Shown: positions 5,718-8,691 of the stretch, in pieces | Layout: each line of letters starts with the position of its first letter | How positions within the stretch are numbered: position 1 is the stretch's first letter | DNA from: Acidobacteriaceae bacterium | GTDB lineage: Bacteria; Acidobacteriota; Terriglobia; Terriglobales; SbA1 | Reading direction: 5' to 3' | DNA: 8,691 nucleotides | Assembly (NCBI GenBank): GCA_003136335.1 | Contig: PLEA01000591.1 | Location: 1-8,691, forward strand | Notes under the pieces: model-generated | Told to the model about the DNA's origin: nothing | The model's database searches: none | Seen by the model: only the letters and a program-made list of their open reading frames with translations | Translations under genes and position numbers: made by a program

Positions 5718-7715
5718 ATGATTCAGCTTTCCGGCGCCGGAAAACGTTTCGGCCACAAACTCCTCTTCGAAAACGCGGACTGGCTGATCACGCCTCGCGA
5801 CCGCATCGGCCTGGTGGGCGGGAACGGCACCGGCAAGTCTACGCTCATGAAGATTCTCGGCGGCATGGATACGTTCGACTATGGCAGCCTCACCATCGCC
5901 AAAGGCACGTCCGCTGGATATCTCCCCCAGGACGGCCTTACGCTCGCCGGCCGCAGCGTATTCGCCGAGTGCATGTCGGTGTTCGACGACCTGCGCGCCA
6001 TGGAAACTGAACTGGAATCGCTGACCCACAGCATGGCGGAACTCGACCACACCGGCCCCGAATACTCCGCCGTCGCCGACCGCTACCACCGCGTCGAACA
6101 CGAGTTCCGCACCCGCGACGGCTATTCCATCGAAGCGGAAGTAGGGCGAGTGCTGATGGGCCTGGGTTTCACCAAAGAAGACTGGCCGCGCCTGACCGAT
6201 GAATTCTCCGGTGGATGGCAGATGCGCCTCGCCCTGGCCAAACTCCTGCTGCAGCAGCCCAACCTCCTGTTGCTCGACGAGCCCACCAACCACCTCGATC
6301 TCGAAGCCCGCAACTGGCTCGAAGAATATCTGCAAAACTATCCGCACGCTTTCGTGCTGATCTCGCACGACCGCTACTTTCTCGACGTCACGGTCAACAA
6401 GATCGCCGAAATCTGGAACAAGCGCTTCTGGTTCTATACCGGCAACTATGACAAGTTTCTGGCCCAGAAGACGCAGCGCAATGAGCAACTGCAGGCCGCC
6501 TATCGCAACCAGCGCGACCGCATCGAGCAGCTTGAGGTCTTCATCAATCGCTTCCGCTATCAGGCCACGAAAGCTAAGCAGGTGCAGAGCCGCATCAAGG
6601 AACTGGAAAAGATCGAGCGTATCGAGATTCCGCCGGAAGAAAAAACGATCCACTTTTCTTTCCCGCAGCCCAAGCCCAGCGGACGCATCGTCGCCCAGTT
6701 CGAAGGCGTGGCCAAAAGTTATCCCGGAAAGAACGGAAGCGCGGAGAAACAAGTATTCCGCAACGTCGACTTCATGATCGAGCGCGGCGATCGCATCGCG
6801 CTGGTCGGAGTCAACGGGGCGGGCAAGTCCACACTGATCAAACTTCTTGCTGGCACCGAGAAGGTCACGCGCGGCGAATACCGCCTCGGCCACAATGTTG
6901 AAGCCGACTATTTCGCGCAGGACCAATACAAAGAGCTAGATACCGACGCCCGCATCCTCGACGATCTCGGCGAAGCCTCTCCTCGCTCCGAAACCGAACT
7001 ACGCAGCCTGCTCGGCTGTTTCCTCTTCTCCGAGGACGACGTATTCAAGAAGATCGGCGTCCTCTCCGGCGGGGAGCGCGGCCGTTACGCGCTCTTGCGC
7101 CTGCTGCTGCATCCCGCCAACTTCCTGCTGCTCGACGAGCCAACCAACCACCTCGACCTGCGCGCCAAAGACGTGCTGCTCAACGCGCTCGTGGAATACA
7201 CCGGCACGGTCGTCTTCGTTTCGCACGACCGCTACTTCATCGACAAACTGGCCACGCGCGTCTTCGAAGTCGGAGACGGCAAAGTCGAAGTCTTCCCCGG
7301 CAACTACGAAGACTACCTCTGGCGCAAGCAGGGCGGACAGCACGTCGCGCCCACGCTCGACGACGTTCCCGGAGCGAGGATTCCGAAAGCCGATCGGTCA
7401 GTACCGAAAGCCGCAACGCCAAGCACGCCCACGAATGGAAATCAAAACATCGAAGCCGTGGAATCTACTGAAGCGGGGAAGAAGCGCCTGAACCCCATCA
7501 AGCGCAGGCAAATGGAAGATCGCGTCCATGAACTGGAACAAGAAATCAGCCGCGTTGAAGCGGCCATTGTCCACTGCGAAACAGCAATGCAAAATTTCGT
7601 CAGCGCCGATGAAAGCCAGCGCCAGTCGCAGGAACTCGACCAGCACAAGGCCAGCCATGCATCGCTAATCAAGGAATGGGAAGAGATGGCCCAGGCCCTG
7701 CAAGGAATCGAGTAG
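5718..7715 (+). CDS. ABC-F family ATPase (ribosome-associated type)
   Basis: This 665-residue soluble protein has two ABC ATPase domains and no membrane segment, as in ABC-F proteins that act on ribosomes. Domain 1 has Walker A GGNGTGKS (34-41), signature FSGGW (163-167), Walker B plus DEPTNHLD (187-194, catalytic Glu188) and SHDRYF (216-221). The linker, about 236-310, is highly charged and helical and includes YRNQRDRIEQLEVF and RYQATKAKQVQSR, typical of the P-site tRNA interaction region. Domain 2 has Walker A GVNGAGKS (364-371), signature LSGGERGR (449-456), DEPTNHLD (473-480, Glu474) and SHDRYF (502-507). A low-complexity stretch (about 545-590) leads to a C-terminal coiled coil (about 595-665), matching the extra C-terminal domain of Uup/YheS-like members. 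The ATG at 5718 gives the standard family N-terminus MIQLSGAGKRFG, although no strong Shine-Dalgarno site precedes it. The role is translation-related; antibiotic protection cannot be excluded or shown. Confidence 0.92.
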   Translation: MIQLSGAGKRFGHKLLFENADWLITPRDRIGLVGGNGTGKSTLMKILGGMDTFDYGSLTIAKGTSAGYLPQDGLTLAGRSVFAECMSVFDDLRAMETELESLTHSMAELDHTGPEYSAVADRYHRVEHEFRTRDGYSIEAEVGRVLMGLGFTKEDWPRLTDEFSGGWQMRLALAKLLLQQPNLLLLDEPTNHLDLEARNWLEEYLQNYPHAFVLISHDRYFLDVTVNKIAEIWNKRFWFYTGNYDKFLAQKTQRNEQLQAAYRNQRDRIEQLEVFINRFRYQATKAKQVQSRIKELEKIERIEIPPEEKTIHFSFPQPKPSGRIVAQFEGVAKSYPGKNGSAEKQVFRNVDFMIERGDRIALVGVNGAGKSTLIKLLAGTEKVTRGEYRLGHNVEADYFAQDQYKELDTDARILDDLGEASPRSETELRSLLGCFLFSEDDVFKKIGVLSGGERGRYALLRLLLHPANFLLLDEPTNHLDLRAKDVLLNALVEYTGTVVFVSHDRYFIDKLATRVFEVGDGKVEVFPGNYEDYLWRKQGGQHVAPTLDDVPGARIPKADRSVPKAATPSTPTNGNQNIEAVESTEAGKKRLNPIKRRQMEDRVHELEQEISRVEAAIVHCETAMQNFVSADESQRQSQELDQHKASHASLIKEWEEMAQALQGIE

Positions 7716-7901
7716 CTCTAAATCTCTCAGCCGCACCCGTACAGCATCTTCCGTAATCTCTCGCTCCCACTTACGTCTGTGCGATATTCGGATTGGCCAC
7801 TAGGCCAGCAACTGCCGAAGGCCACCAATTTCAAACCACCCGCATGACCAGGTGTCAGGCGCTTTCCGTGCTCAGTAAGGCGAGGCGCCGCGCGGAGACC
7901 C

Positions 7902-7909
7902 AAGGAAGG
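7902..7909 (+). promoter_or_regulatory. Ribosome binding site of the bactofilin gene
   Basis: AAGGAAGG ends four bases before the ATG at 7914 and fixes that start. The rest of the 198-base gap after the ABC-F gene (7716-7913) shows no gene, no convincing terminator and no clear promoter. Confidence 0.7.
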
Positions 7910-7913
7910 TCAC

Positions 7914-8414
7914 ATGCTTCAGTCGTCGGAGAACTCGTTCAACCCAAAGGCCGGCTCGCCGGCTTCCAATCCCAACGCTTACAATCCCATCAAAACCGTC
8001 ACCGCTCCCGTGGATCAGGCCACGATCGGCCGCACTCTGTTCATCAAGGGCGAAGTCAGCGGCTCCGAAGCTCTTTACATCGACGGCCGCATCGAAGGCA
8101 AAATCCTCATGCCCGAGAGCCGAATCACTATCGGCCGCAACGGCAAGGTCGACGCCAGCATCCAGGCCCGCGAAGTTGTGGTCATGGGCAAGGTGACGGG
8201 CAACATCGAGTGCAGCGATCGCGTCGATATCCGCGCCGAAGGCTCGGTCCACGGCGACATCTCCACCTCGCGCATCAGCGTCGAAGACGGCGCAGCACTC
8301 AAGGGCGGAATTCAAGTCCGCAGCAGCGAGGGAAAACACAAAGATTCGCAAGCCCAGAATCAGTCTAAGCCAGCCGAGGCTCCCAAGGTCCACGCTGCCA
8401 CGGCCGGCGCATAA
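7914..8414 (+). CDS. Bactofilin (polymer-forming cytoskeletal protein)
   Basis: The protein has 166 residues, a normal bactofilin length. Residues 1-34 are Ser/Asn/Pro-rich and probably disordered. The beta-helical bactofilin domain covers about 36-136, opening with TIGRTLFIKGEVSGSEALYI and the hallmark DGRIEGKI (57-64). Turns of short repeats rich in Gly and Val/Ile follow (ITIGRNGKVDASI, VVMGKVTGNIE, VDIRAEGSVHGDI, ISVEDGAALKGGI). Residues 137-166 are a Lys/Gln/Ala-rich tail. Bactofilins self-assemble without nucleotide into filaments or patches that position cell-wall and polarity proteins, usually at the inner face of the membrane. No membrane segment is visible. No peptidase or peptidoglycan enzyme sits next to it here. 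A strong terminator 29 bases downstream indicates that it ends its transcript. Confidence 0.93.
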   Translation: MLQSSENSFNPKAGSPASNPNAYNPIKTVTAPVDQATIGRTLFIKGEVSGSEALYIDGRIEGKILMPESRITIGRNGKVDASIQAREVVVMGKVTGNIECSDRVDIRAEGSVHGDISTSRISVEDGAALKGGIQVRSSEGKHKDSQAQNQSKPAEAPKVHAATAGA

Positions 8415-8442
8415 TTAGCGCGAAGATTCTCCGACAAGAAGT

Positions 8443-8476
8443 CAAGGGCACGCTCGCGCGTGCCCTTGCCCTTTTT
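8443..8476 (+). terminator. Intrinsic terminator after the bactofilin gene
   Basis: CAAGGGCACG (8443-8452) and CGTGCCCTTG (8459-8468) form a perfect 10-base-pair stem around a 6-base loop. CCC and five T follow at 8469-8476. Position just after the stop at 8414 and the T-run make this a confident Rho-independent terminator. Confidence 0.85.
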
Positions 8477-8509
8477 ATGTAAGCAAGTTTTTGTCGAATC
8501 GTCTTTGGG

Positions 8510-8664
8510 AAGGGCACGACTTCAGTCGTGCCGTTTAGGACCCAAGAAGATGGGGGCTTTAGAGTGTGCGTGAGAACATGTGCCGTCCCTGCGGGACTCG
8601 CGTGCCTTTCCCGCTCCCACTCGGCACTGCCGTGCCGGGCTTTCCCATACCGCCGCTACGCGGC
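8510..8664. repeat. Cluster of four short palindromes (REP-like array)
   Basis: The end of the window, 8477-8691, holds no credible gene. Within it are four closely spaced palindromes with different stems: GGCACGACT/AGTCGTGCC (8513-8521 with 8524-8532), GTCCC/GGGAC (8585-8589 with 8593-8597), CGGCAC/GTGCCG (8622-8627 with 8632-8637) and GCCGC/GCGGC (8652-8656 with 8660-8664). Such chains of small GC-rich hairpins resemble the dispersed REP-type elements mobilised by IS200-like REP-associated transposases. No such transposase is in the window, so the origin is inferred. Confidence 0.6.
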
Positions 8665-8691
8665 TGGAGCGTACCTGGTTATCACATTCCG

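Noticed and set aside
5073..6926. A 617-residue open frame on the minus strand
   Set aside because: It lies opposite both the Nudix and ABC-F genes, which have complete family motifs. It crosses the gap between them and shows no recognisable domain. Long antisense frames are expected in GC-rich coding DNA.
7794..7807. TGGCC-ACTA-GGCCA hairpin after the ABC-F gene
   Set aside because: The stem is only five base pairs with no T-run, too weak to call a terminator.
7793..8368. A 191-residue plus-strand frame overlapping the bactofilin gene
   Set aside because: It is an Arg/His/Gln-rich shadow frame without a ribosome site. The bactofilin frame is unambiguous.
8510..8664. Possible CRISPR array in the palindrome-rich tail
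   Set aside because: The palindromes differ from each other and have no constant repeat length or spacer pattern, so this is not CRISPR.

Overview
The window looks like a chromosomal segment from an Acidobacteriota bacterium, probably of the Terriglobia type. This is inferred from four things: an Oar-like TonB-dependent receptor of the kind that is greatly expanded in that phylum, moderately GC-rich coding DNA, a bactofilin, and intergenic DNA full of short palindromes of the REP type. No rRNA or other marker gene is present to confirm it.

Layout. Positions 1-1947 (+) hold the C-terminal part of an outer-membrane TonB-dependent receptor whose N-terminus lies before the window. A 118-base gap carrying a 65-base imperfect inverted repeat with GTAGAGAC ends separates it from 2066-3289 (+), an exported alpha/beta hydrolase of the FrsA/DUF1100 type. 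After a GACGGCC hairpin comes a broken gene on the minus strand (4180 down to 3424) of the TIGR02391/Ymh family. It is open for its first two thirds and is then interrupted by three frameshifts within about 210 bases. Divergent from it is a classical short-chain dehydrogenase/reductase (4278-4967, +), followed by a Nudix hydrolase (5067-5618, +), an ABC-F ATPase (5718-7715, +) and a bactofilin (7914-8414, +) that ends at a strong intrinsic terminator (8443-8476). The last 215 bases have no gene and contain a run of four short palindromes.

How the genes fit together. The receptor and the secreted hydrolase are neighbours on one strand and could serve uptake and periplasmic processing of the same kind of substrate, but only adjacency supports this. 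The SDR, Nudix, ABC-F and bactofilin genes are codirectional with gaps of about 100-200 bases and look like separately expressed housekeeping or stress-related genes rather than one pathway. No coherent new multi-gene system is visible. The items most worth a second look are the decaying TIGR02391 gene, the three kinds of palindromic repeat, and an 11-base-period direct repeat ahead of the Nudix gene.
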